Source: Nocardia nova NBRC 15556 (GTDB lineage: Bacteria > Actinomycetota > Actinomycetes > Mycobacteriales > Mycobacteriaceae). Taken from it: DNA of 42,848 bases. Shown in pieces: positions 14,681 to 22,018 of this stretch (positions are counted from its first letter, which is position 1; each line of letters starts with the position of its first letter). The position numbers and the translations under genes were made by a program. Under the pieces are notes generated by a model, which saw only the letters and a list, made by a program, of their open reading frames with translations, was not told the DNA's origin and did no database searches. Location: positions 1 to 42,848 of the forward strand of contig NZ_BDBN01000084.1 of assembly GCF_001613005.1 (NCBI RefSeq), given 5' to 3'.

Positions 14681-15724
14681 ATGGCACCACAGGCCTACGA
14701 CCGCGACAAGGCGCTCGAGCTCGCTCTGGCGCAGGTCGAGAAGAGCTTCGGTAAGGGCGCGATCATGCGCCTGGGCGAGGAGGCGCATCAGCCCATCTCG
14801 GTCATTCCGACGGGTTCGATCGCGCTGGATGTGGCGCTGGGCATCGGCGGTCTGCCGCGTGGCCGCGTCGTGGAGATCTACGGTCCGGAATCCTCCGGTA
14901 AGACCACGGTCGCTCTGCACGCCATCGCCAACGCGCAGGCCAACGGCGGACTCGCGGCCTTCATCGACGCCGAGCACGCGCTGGATCCGGAATACGCCCG
15001 CAAACTCGGTGTCGACACCGACGCCCTGCTGGTGTCGCAGCCCGACACCGGTGAGCAGGCGCTGGAGATCGCCGACATGCTCGTGCGCTCCGGCGCGCTG
15101 GACATCATCGTCATCGACTCCGTCGCGGCGCTGGTACCGCGTGCGGAAATCGAGGGCGAGATGGGCGACAGCCACGTCGGTCTGCAGGCCCGCCTGATGA
15201 GCCAGGCGCTGCGCAAGATGACCAGTGCGCTCAACAACTCCGGCACCACCGCCATCTTCATCAACCAGCTGCGCGAGAAGATCGGCGTGATGTTCGGCTC
15301 GCCCGAAACCACCACGGGTGGTAAGGCATTGAAGTTCTACGCCTCCGTGCGTCTGGATGTGCGCCGCATCGAGACGCTGAAGGACGGCAGCGATGCGGTG
15401 GGTAACCGCACCCGCGTCAAGGTCGTCAAGAACAAGGTGTCGCCGCCGTTCAAGCAGGCCGAATTCGACATCCTCTACGGTGCCGGCATCTCCAAGGAGG
15501 GCTCGATCATCGATATGGGTGTCGATCAGGGCTTCATCCGCAAGTCCGGCTCCTGGTACACCTACGAGGGCGATCAACTCGGCCAGGGCAAGGAGAACGC
15601 CCGCAAGTTCCTGTTGGAGAACACGGACGTGCGCGACGAGATCGAGAAGAAGATCAAGGAGAAGCTCGGCATCGGTGCCGACGTCACCGCAGACGCGGGT
15701 GCCGAGGCGCCCGTCGACTTCTAA
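14681..15724 (+). CDS. recA: Recombinase RecA
   Basis: 347-residue strand-exchange protein and LexA co-protease. Seen: Walker A GPESSGKT at residues 68-75, ADMLVRSGALDIIVIDSVAA Walker B region, and the NQLREKIGVMFGSPETTTGG DNA-binding loop 2, all intact. There is no intein, unlike M. tuberculosis RecA. The acidic tail ends TADAGAEAPVDF. ATG 14681 follows AGAAGGGGAA. Two damage-inducible elements lie upstream, and recX starts three bases after the stop, so they form one operon. Confidence 0.99.
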   Translation: MAPQAYDRDKALELALAQVEKSFGKGAIMRLGEEAHQPISVIPTGSIALDVALGIGGLPRGRVVEIYGPESSGKTTVALHAIANAQANGGLAAFIDAEHALDPEYARKLGVDTDALLVSQPDTGEQALEIADMLVRSGALDIIVIDSVAALVPRAEIEGEMGDSHVGLQARLMSQALRKMTSALNNSGTTAIFINQLREKIGVMFGSPETTTGGKALKFYASVRLDVRRIETLKDGSDAVGNRTRVKVVKNKVSPPFKQAEFDILYGAGISKEGSIIDMGVDQGFIRKSGSWYTYEGDQLGQGKENARKFLLENTDVRDEIEKKIKEKLGIGADVTADAGAEAPVDF

Positions 15725-15727
15725 CCG

Positions 15728-17572
15728 ATGCCGCACCGGGAAGCGCCGGGGTCCACACCCCTCCCGGACCTTGGCGCCTCTCGGCTCGACGCCGTCGAAC
15801 GCCTGCGGCGGCAACTGGAAGACATCGACTCCCGCTCCCGACGCAGTGGCGACCCGGACGACGAGTCGTGGTCGAAACCCGTTCGCCGACAGGGCGGTTC
15901 TCCCCGTCGTCGACGATCGAAGCCGGACGCGGGGGATTCGCTCACCGGTGTCTGGCGTTCCGATGACGGCCCGGTGCCCCAGCATGATTCGGTCGATGCC
16001 ACGGGCACATCCGAACCCGTGGACCGGCCGGTATTCGAGCCCGAGCTTCCGCCCCGCATCGAGCCGGAGATTCGGTCCGGTTCCGAGCCCGACGCTGGGC
16101 GTCGTGGTGGGCTCGAGGGGCGGGACGGTTCCGAGCCTGAAGGGCGGACGCAGTCGAGTGTGGAAGCCGCGATCTCCGGTCGTTTCGGTGATGGCTCTGC
16201 GACACAAGCCTCCCAGGCGCGCAATCGAATGCGCGCACTGCAGGCCGAGGTCGACGCGCTGCAGCGCGGGTGGGGCGAGCGCGTCGACGGCGATCGTCAG
16301 TCCGACCGCATCCACCGGGCGGAGGGGCAGCCGAAGGGTGGCGACAACGGCTCGTTCGTTCCGGACGACCGGGGCTCGAGAAAACGGTCACGCGGGGACG
16401 GCGGCGACGGGGGAGGGCGCCGGGGTTCGCGGCGTCGATCCGGCACCGACGGCGGGAAGCGTTCCGACGCCGCGCAATCCGCTGCACCGAAGGCGGGGAC
16501 CGAGGCGCAGGCCAAGGACATCTGCCTGCGCCTGCTCACCGATCGGGCGCGCAGCCGCGCCGAACTGGCGGACAAACTGGCGGCCAAGGGGTTCGCGCCC
16601 GAGGTCGCCGAGCGGGTATTGAACCGCCTCGCCGAGGTCGGGCTGATCGACGATGCGGCCTTCGCCGAACAGTGGGTGCATTCCCGTCACACCTTCTCCG
16701 GCAAAGGGAAAAAGGTTCTCGCGCAAGAACTTCGACGGAAAGGGGTGTCCGACGCCGACGCCGGGCCCGCGCTGGCCGCCATCACCCCGGCCGACGAGAG
16801 CGCCCGCGCCGCCGAACTGGTCCGCCGCAAGCTCACCACCCTGCCGCCGGACCTCCCCATCGACAAGAGGACCAACCGGCTGGTGAGCATGCTCGCCCGC
16901 CGCGGCTACAACCAGTCCATGGCCTACGCCGTGGTCAAGGACGAGCTCGCCGCGGCCGCCACGTCGAGCAGTGGCCCCGACGGTTTCGACCACACAGATC
17001 CCGTCGCGGACGACGAACCCGCCGACGGTGCCGGGCCTTCTGTAGCGGAACATCATTCGCCGAGCGGCCGGGGCGGCGGAGGGGCCGGGCTCGGCGGGAT
17101 CGGGGCGGTGTCGCGGAAGTCCGGGCCCGACGACGCCGAGCACGCCGCGGAGTTGGTGCGGAAAAAGCTCGCGACGCTGTCGCGCGATGTACCGCGGGAC
17201 AAGGCAACCGCGCGGCTGGTGGGCATGCTCGCCCGCCGCGGCTACCCACAGTCCATGGCGTATGCCGTGGTGAAGGATGAAATGGCCGCGGCCGCGCAAT
17301 CCTTTGCCGCACAGCCGAACCGGACCGAGAACTCCGTCGGCGATACCGAGGAGAGCGCCGGCACGGATGCGGTAGCGGCGGATTCCGGCCACGACGACGC
17401 GGAGCGAGCAGCGGAACTGGTGCGCCGCAAAATGCGCATCCTGCCGCGAAACCTCTCTGAGGACAAGGTGGTCAATCGCCTCGTCGGCATGCTCGCCCGC
17501 CAGGGATACCGGCAGTCGATCGCCTACGCCGCCGTGCGCGCCGAACTCGCGCAGGGTTACCCGCCCGCGTGA
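15728..17572 (+). CDS. recX: RecX regulator with disordered N-terminus and triplicated C-terminal module
   Basis: 614 residues; RecX is usually 150-270 and is 174 in M. tuberculosis. RecX proteins bind RecA filaments and limit recombinase activity. Residues 1 to ~255 are charged and low in complexity. A normal RecX domain spans ~258-410 (ICLRLLTDRARSRAELADKL; RVLNRLAEVGLIDDAAFAEQ; FSGKGKKVLAQELRRKGV). Its last three-helix module, starting AAELVRRK at 361, recurs at 473 (AAELVRKK) and 561 (AAELVRRK), each closing with a MLARRGY-QSMAYAVVK-like helix pair, joined by ~60- and ~40-residue linkers. The frame is open and composition uniform throughout, so it is not a frameshift artefact. ATG 15728 is three bases after recA. 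Confidence 0.93.
   Translation: MPHREAPGSTPLPDLGASRLDAVERLRRQLEDIDSRSRRSGDPDDESWSKPVRRQGGSPRRRRSKPDAGDSLTGVWRSDDGPVPQHDSVDATGTSEPVDRPVFEPELPPRIEPEIRSGSEPDAGRRGGLEGRDGSEPEGRTQSSVEAAISGRFGDGSATQASQARNRMRALQAEVDALQRGWGERVDGDRQSDRIHRAEGQPKGGDNGSFVPDDRGSRKRSRGDGGDGGGRRGSRRRSGTDGGKRSDAAQSAAPKAGTEAQAKDICLRLLTDRARSRAELADKLAAKGFAPEVAERVLNRLAEVGLIDDAAFAEQWVHSRHTFSGKGKKVLAQELRRKGVSDADAGPALAAITPADESARAAELVRRKLTTLPPDLPIDKRTNRLVSMLARRGYNQSMAYAVVKDELAAAATSSSGPDGFDHTDPVADDEPADGAGPSVAEHHSPSGRGGGGAGLGGIGAVSRKSGPDDAEHAAELVRKKLATLSRDVPRDKATARLVGMLARRGYPQSMAYAVVKDEMAAAAQSFAAQPNRTENSVGDTEESAGTDAVAADSGHDDAERAAELVRRKMRILPRNLSEDKVVNRLVGMLARQGYRQSIAYAAVRAELAQGYPPA
16808..17551 (+). repeat. Three in-frame copies of RecX C-terminal module
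   Basis: Copies at about 16808-16954, 17144-17293 and 17408-17551, each about 48-50 codons, separated by unlike linkers. At protein level they share AAELVR(R/K)K, then L-P/R-D-K, then RLV(S/G)MLAR(R/Q)GY-QS(M/I)AYA. The copies are diverged at DNA level, so this is an old duplication rather than recent slippage. Confidence 0.85.
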
Positions 17573-17597
17573 CTCGACCGGTGTCCGGTGCAGGCCC

Positions 17598-17603
17598 TAT
17601 GCT
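17598..17603 (+). promoter_or_regulatory. Candidate -10 box for leaderless membrane-protein gene
   Basis: TATGCT followed by exactly six bases (gcgctg) and ATG 17610, with no Shine-Dalgarno. It is a good -10 match; promoter role inferred. Confidence 0.5.
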
Positions 17604-17609
17604 GCGCTG

Positions 17610-18020
17610 ATGACCACCGACGTGCGGGGCGGCGGCAGCCGGCGCCGACACGTCGGGGCGGTCGCCGTCTGGGTCGGGCTGGCGGTGGCGGGGTCGTTCA
17701 CCCGTCCGTTCGGTGTCGCCGCGACGGTGCTGGTCGCCGGTGTCGCAGTCGTGGTCGCCGTCGCTGCCCTTCGGGTCGGGACACGGCGAATGTCGCTCAC
17801 GCCGGCGGTTCGGCGCGCGGTGGTGGTGTGGTCGATCCTGTTCGCAGCCGTACTGGCGTGGGAACTGTATGCCTGGCTGTCCCAGCCCGCACTGCTCGTC
17901 CCCGACGCCGCCCATCCGACCCTGTCGACCCTCCTCAGCCCCGCGCTGGAGGCTGGGCCGGGCCGCTTCCTCGGATGGCTGATCTGGTTGGGGGCCGGAT
18001 GGTGGCTGGTGCGGAAATGA
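17610..18020 (+). CDS. Hypothetical multi-pass membrane protein
   Basis: 136 residues, not recognised. Four hydrophobic stretches are visible (VGAVAVWVGLAVAGSF; AATVLVAGVAVVVAVAAL; AVVVWSILFAAVLAWELYAW; FLGWLIWLGAGWWLVRK), separated by short polar loops, with an arginine-rich N-terminus (RGGGSRRRH) expected in the cytoplasm. It follows recX by 37 bases but has its own -10 box. Its TGA overlaps the next ATG (ATGA), so it forms a two-gene unit with the DUF6186 protein. Function unknown. Confidence 0.75.
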   Translation: MTTDVRGGGSRRRHVGAVAVWVGLAVAGSFTRPFGVAATVLVAGVAVVVAVAALRVGTRRMSLTPAVRRAVVVWSILFAAVLAWELYAWLSQPALLVPDAAHPTLSTLLSPALEAGPGRFLGWLIWLGAGWWLVRK

Positions 18021-18217
18021 CCGATCGCGCCCTCGTGATCACGGGATTCGCAGTCCTGGCCGTCATCGTGATCAGCACGGCGGTGGTGGCATATTGGCGC
18101 CGTATATCGTTCGCCGGCCTCGGCGACACCGTGCGCTATCTGACCCGCACCCGAACCGCCCGCATCGTCGCGGTAATCCTGTGGGCGTGGCTCGGCTGGC
18201 ATTTCCTGGCCAGATAG
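18017..18217 (+). CDS. DUF6186-like small membrane protein
   Basis: 66 residues with two membrane segments, LVITGFAVLAVIVISTAVVA and RIVAVILWAWLGWHFLAR, around a short basic loop (YLTRTRTAR). The WLGWH(F)-L/F-AR ending recalls the actinobacterial DUF6186 family. It is translationally coupled to the preceding membrane protein by ATGA. Role unknown. The following 217 bases (18218-18434) contain no gene that I can support. Confidence 0.75.
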   Translation: MTDRALVITGFAVLAVIVISTAVVAYWRRISFAGLGDTVRYLTRTRTARIVAVILWAWLGWHFLAR

Positions 18218-18434
18218 TCGCGGGGAAGGCACAGCGGCCGATTGGACACCCATCCCCGGCCGCCGCGAGTGGCGTGGCCCGGCGACCGGGGTGGTGCGCG
18301 TTCAGGATCGACCATCGAGCCGGCGGGTGCGAGGGTTGTGCTCGGTGCGAGCGCAACTCGTCCGCGGAGGACGTCGACACCGTCGCCCTGCCCAGCTGCG
18401 CACCCGAATCCGCCGCGATCGCCGAACCGCCCGG

Positions 18435-19340
18435 TTACGGCGCCGCGGTCCGGCTCAGCGACAGATCCACGCCCGGCGCGGCATCGGTGAGCACCGAATT
18501 CACACCCAGCACCGTCCGCCCCCGGCGCCGCGACCGCAACCGCTGCTCCACTCTGGTGGCGAGGACAGTCAGCGCCCAGTTCAGGGCGATCATGATGACG
18601 GCGACCACGATCAGCGCCGGCACGGTGTTCTGCTCGGCCGCACCCAGCTGCTGACCCTGGCGCACGATTTCCTGATAGGTGATCTGGTAGCCGAGTGCGG
18701 TGTCCTTGAGCGCCACGACCATCTGCGAGATCAGCGCAGGCAGCATCGCCGTCACCGCCTGCGGCAGCAGGATGATCCGCATCATCTGCCCCTTGCGCAA
18801 TCCCAGCGCCTGGGCCGCCTCGGTCTGGCCGCGCGGCAGCGATCGAATGCCCGAGCGCACGATCTCGGCGATCACCGACCCGTTGTACACGGTCAGGGCG
18901 ATCACCACGGCCGCCAGCGCCAGCTGGTCGGAGGCGAACAGATTGTCCTTGGCGAACCAGTTGTAGAGGAAGATCATCAGGATCAGCACCGGAATGGCCC
19001 GGGCCACCTCGACGATCACCCCGGCCACCCACCGCACGACGCGATGCTCGGACAGGCGCAGCAAGCCGAAGACCACGCCGATCACCATCGCGAACACGAT
19101 CGCCAGCGCGGCGGCCACCAGGGTGCCGCGCAAGCCGGGCAGGATGTAGGTCTGCCAGACCTCCGACTCTACGAACGGCTTCCACTTCTCGGCGGTGAGC
19201 TGGCCCTTCTCGTCGAACGCCCGCCACACCAGCCAGCCGAGCACCACCAGGACCGCCAGCACCAGCACCGAATACAGCGCATGCCGCCGGCGCGCCTTCG
19301 GGCCGGGGACGTCGTAGAGGACCGAGGCATTCGCACTCAT
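18435..19340 (-). CDS. gluD: Glutamate-type ABC transporter permease GluD
   Basis: 301-residue inner-membrane permease of the polar-amino-acid (HisM/GluD) family. Seen: N-terminal membrane anchor (LYSVLVLAVLVVLGWLVWRA) and the BPD_transp_1 core with the EAA loop EAAQALGLRKGQMMRIILLP at about residues 194-213, which docks on the ATPase. The C-terminal tail is basic. ATG 19340 overlaps the gluC stop (ATGA). It is the last gene of leftward gluABCD, orthologous in order to the Corynebacterium glutamicum glutamate-uptake operon. Confidence 0.93.
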   Translation of the reverse strand: MSANASVLYDVPGPKARRRHALYSVLVLAVLVVLGWLVWRAFDEKGQLTAEKWKPFVESEVWQTYILPGLRGTLVAAALAIVFAMVIGVVFGLLRLSEHRVVRWVAGVIVEVARAIPVLILMIFLYNWFAKDNLFASDQLALAAVVIALTVYNGSVIAEIVRSGIRSLPRGQTEAAQALGLRKGQMMRIILLPQAVTAMLPALISQMVVALKDTALGYQITYQEIVRQGQQLGAAEQNTVPALIVVAVIMIALNWALTVLATRVEQRLRSRRRGRTVLGVNSVLTDAAPGVDLSLSRTAAP

Positions 19341-20023
19341 CGCTTCACCTCGAATCGCTTGGCCAGCCAGCCGAACAGCAATCCGGTGGGCAGCGTGAGA
19401 ATGACGAAGCCGAGGGCGAAGATCGCGCCGATGGCGAGAATGTCGGCCTCGGTCTCGTTCATGGAGGCCATCAGAGCCGCCGCCTCGGCCACACCGATCG
19501 CCGACGCGATCGTGGAATTCTTCGTCAGCGCGATCAATACGCTGCCCAGCGGCGCGATCACCGACCGGAACGCCTGCGGCAACACCACATGTCGCAGATT
19601 CTGACCGAAAGTCAAGCCCAGTGACCGTCCCGCCTCGGACTGCCCCAGCGGCACGGTGTTGATACCCGCGCGCAGCGATTCACACACGAACGACGCCGTG
19701 TACACACTCAAGCCGAGGACGGCGAAACGAAAGTTGTTGGTGGGCAGGAAATCCAGCCCCGAACTCTCACTCGCGAGTTTGATGCCCAGGGTCGTATAGA
19801 GACCGAGTGAGCAGAACACCAGGATCAACGTGAGCGGGGTATTGCGGAACACGGTCACATACGCGGTACCGATCCACCGCGCCACCGGAATCGGCGACAC
19901 TCGCATCGCCGCCACCAGGGTGCCGATGATCAGCGCCCCGACGGCGGAGAACACGGTCAGTTCGATGGTTACCCAGAAGGCGTCCCACAGCTGATTGTCG
20001 TATCGGGAGATCAAGTCGAACAC
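19337..20023 (-). CDS. gluC: Glutamate-type ABC transporter permease GluC
   Basis: 228-residue permease of the same family, pairing with GluD. Seen: LWDAFWVTIELTVFSAVGAL first helix, TAYVTVFRNTPLTLILVF, and the EAA loop EAGRSLGLTFGQNLRHVVLP near residue 135. The GTG start at 20023 has AGGAGG 11 bases upstream. It is preceded by gluB (65-base gap) and overlaps gluD by four bases. Confidence 0.93.
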   Translation of the reverse strand: MFDLISRYDNQLWDAFWVTIELTVFSAVGALIIGTLVAAMRVSPIPVARWIGTAYVTVFRNTPLTLILVFCSLGLYTTLGIKLASESSGLDFLPTNNFRFAVLGLSVYTASFVCESLRAGINTVPLGQSEAGRSLGLTFGQNLRHVVLPQAFRSVIAPLGSVLIALTKNSTIASAIGVAEAAALMASMNETEADILAIGAIFALGFVILTLPTGLLFGWLAKRFEVKR

Positions 20024-20088
20024 GGTGGACGCGCCCTCCTACTTCTCTGTGCCGGACAGGGTTCCGGGCGGCCGGAACCCGCGCCGAA

Positions 20089-20919
20089 TCAGTAGCGGTC
20101 GACCTGCGGCGGCGACGGGATCGGGAAGGTGTTGCCGAAGTTCTTCTCCAGCGAGGCTTTCCAGGAGCCGTCGTTGATCATCGCCTCGATCGCATCGTTG
20201 ATCTTGTCGCGAGACTCCTTGTCGCCCTTCTTCAGGCCGATGCCGTAGTTCTCGGTCGTGAACGGCTGCCCGACCACCTTCAACTGGCCCGGAGATTGCG
20301 CGGCGTAACCGGCCAGAATGATGTTGTCGGTGGTGACCGCGTCCACCGCCCCGGATTTCAGCGCCTCCACGCACAGCGAATAGGTGTCGTATTCCTGCAA
20401 CTGCACATCGTTGGCGAAATTCTTCTGAATGTTCTGCGCCGGTGTGGATCCCTTCACCGAGCAGAGCTTCTTGCCGCCCTTCAGCGATTCCGGACCGGTG
20501 ATATCGGCGTTGTCGGCGCGCACCAGCAAGGACTGGCCCGCAACGTAATACGGCCCGGCGAAGTCGACCTTCTGCTTGCGCTGATCGGTGATCGAATAGG
20601 TGGCGACCACATAATCGACCTGCCCGTTCTGGATCAGCGTCTCGCGTTGTGCGGAGGGAGCCTCCTTGAAGGTGATCTTGTCCGGGCTCACGCCGAGCTT
20701 TCCGGCGACGTAGGTCGCCACATCCACATCGAATCCGGAGAACGACCCGTCCCGATTGCGCAGGCCCAGACCCGGCTGATCGAATTTGATGCCGATGGTG
20801 AGTTTGCCTTCCGACGCGTGTTCGGTGGCGGTCTTGTTGCTGCCGCCGCCGCATCCGGTCGCGACGACCGCGATGGCCAGCGCGCCGATGCCGAACCGCA
20901 GCGCTCGGGTGATCCTCAT
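20089..20919 (-). CDS. gluB: Glutamate-binding lipoprotein GluB
   Basis: 276-residue extracytoplasmic solute-binding protein (SBP family 3). Signal peptide MRITRALRFGIGALAIAVVA ends at lipobox ATG-C with lipidated Cys23. The mature part shows KLTIGIKFDQPGLGLRNRDG and FSGFDVDVATYVAGKLGV with the family-3 GFDVD motif, then DYVVATYSITDQRKQKVDFA. It captures the amino acid, probably glutamate, for GluCD-GluA. ATG 20919 follows AGAGAGAAGG. An 85-base gap separates it from gluA. Confidence 0.94.
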   Translation of the reverse strand: MRITRALRFGIGALAIAVVATGCGGGSNKTATEHASEGKLTIGIKFDQPGLGLRNRDGSFSGFDVDVATYVAGKLGVSPDKITFKEAPSAQRETLIQNGQVDYVVATYSITDQRKQKVDFAGPYYVAGQSLLVRADNADITGPESLKGGKKLCSVKGSTPAQNIQKNFANDVQLQEYDTYSLCVEALKSGAVDAVTTDNIILAGYAAQSPGQLKVVGQPFTTENYGIGLKKGDKESRDKINDAIEAMINDGSWKASLEKNFGNTFPIPSPPQVDRY

Positions 20920-21004
20920 CGAATGCCTTCTCTCTCGTGAAGTGTGAAGGGTCCTCCGCGGTGCGCGGGCCGGTCATCGATCCCGCCGCGGTCGTGCATT
21001 GCGA

Positions 21005-21835
21005 TCAATGGCTCAAGATTTTGCCCAGGAAATCCTTGGCACGCTCGGAAGCGGGTGCGGTGAAGAAGGTTTCGGGCGCCGTGTCCTCGACGATCCGGCC
21101 GTCGGCCATGAACAGCACACGGTCTCCGGCGCGGCGGGCGAATCCCATCTCGTGCGTGACCACCAGCATCGTCATGCCCTCCTTGGCCAATGCGACCATC
21201 ACCTCCAGCACCTCGTTGACCATTTCCGGATCCAGCGCCGAGGTGGGCTCGTCGAACAGCATCACTTTCGGATTCATCGCCAACGCCCGGGCGATGGCCA
21301 CGCGCTGCTGCTGACCGCCCGACAGCTGCGCCGGATACTTGTCGGCCTGATCGGCGATGCCCACCCGCTCGAGCAGTTCCAGTGCCCGCGCGCGAGCCTG
21401 CTTCTTGTCGATGCGGCGCACCTTGACCGGCCCGAGCACGACGTTGTCCAGGATCGTCTTGTGCGCGAACAGATTGAACGACTGGAACACCATGCCCACG
21501 TCGGCGCGCAACTTCGCCAGTGCGCGGCCCTCGGCCGGAAGCTCGACACCGTCGACGGCGATGGTGCCGGAATCGATCGGTTCGAGCCGATTGACGGTGC
21601 GGCACAACGTGGATTTGCCCGACCCGGAGGGGCCGAGCACGATCACCACCTGCCCCCGCGGCACCTCCAGATTCACATCGCGCAGCACATGCAGATCGCC
21701 GAAATGCTTGTCCACGTTGCGCATCGAGATCATCGGTGGAACGGTCGCGGTTCCCGCGGATGCCTCGGCCGCGACCGGATCGGAGGTGTTCCCAGCGCTG
21801 GCGGTGCCGGGTGTTGCGTCGGCAGCATCGGTCAT
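21005..21835 (-). CDS. gluA: Amino-acid ABC transporter ATPase GluA
   Basis: 276 residues. Seen: Walker A GPSGSGKST at ~68-76, Q-loop VGMVFQSFNLFAHKT, signature LSGGQQQRVAIARALA, Walker B VMLFDEPTSALDPEM, and switch His in VVTHEMGFA. It energises uptake through GluCD. The start is uncertain. ATG 21835 gives a 34-residue Ala/Thr-rich extension and has TAGGGT eight bases upstream (21849-21844). ATG 21733 (MISMRNVDKHF) would give the usual family length but has no Shine-Dalgarno. First gene of the operon, divergent from miaB. Confidence 0.95.
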   Translation of the reverse strand: MTDAADATPGTASAGNTSDPVAAEASAGTATVPPMISMRNVDKHFGDLHVLRDVNLEVPRGQVVIVLGPSGSGKSTLCRTVNRLEPIDSGTIAVDGVELPAEGRALAKLRADVGMVFQSFNLFAHKTILDNVVLGPVKVRRIDKKQARARALELLERVGIADQADKYPAQLSGGQQQRVAIARALAMNPKVMLFDEPTSALDPEMVNEVLEVMVALAKEGMTMLVVTHEMGFARRAGDRVLFMADGRIVEDTAPETFFTAPASERAKDFLGKILSH

Positions 21836-22006
21836 GACAGTCGACCCTAGAGCGGTCCTGCGCGAAATGCGCACTTTTGGCGCGTGCGTCGCGCCGTCGC
21901 CGCCTGCGCTTAACCCGGTGGTGACCTGGGCACCCGCCCGCGTGACCGGCGTCACCGCGGCCCGGTCCCGGGCGACCGGGGTGGGCGTCCGATTTCGCGC
22001 AGCGTC

Positions 22007-22012
22007 TACCCT
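22007..22012 (+). promoter_or_regulatory. Candidate -10 box for leaderless miaB
   Basis: TACCCT, six bases (ggaccc), then GTG 22019. There is no ribosome-binding site in front of the start. Spacing is exactly that expected if transcription begins on the start codon. Confidence 0.5.
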
Positions 22013-22018
22013 GGACCC

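Noticed and set aside
14681..15724. Intein in recA, as in M. tuberculosis
   Set aside because: The protein is 347 residues with all RecA motifs contiguous; no insertion.
14663..16315. 550-codon minus-strand frame antisense to recA
   Set aside because: Antisense to RecA with no recognisable fold; a codon-bias artefact.
18218..18434. Gene or RNA in the 217-base gap after the DUF6186-like gene
   Set aside because: No frame with a credible start or domain and no clear hairpin-plus-T structure; left unannotated.
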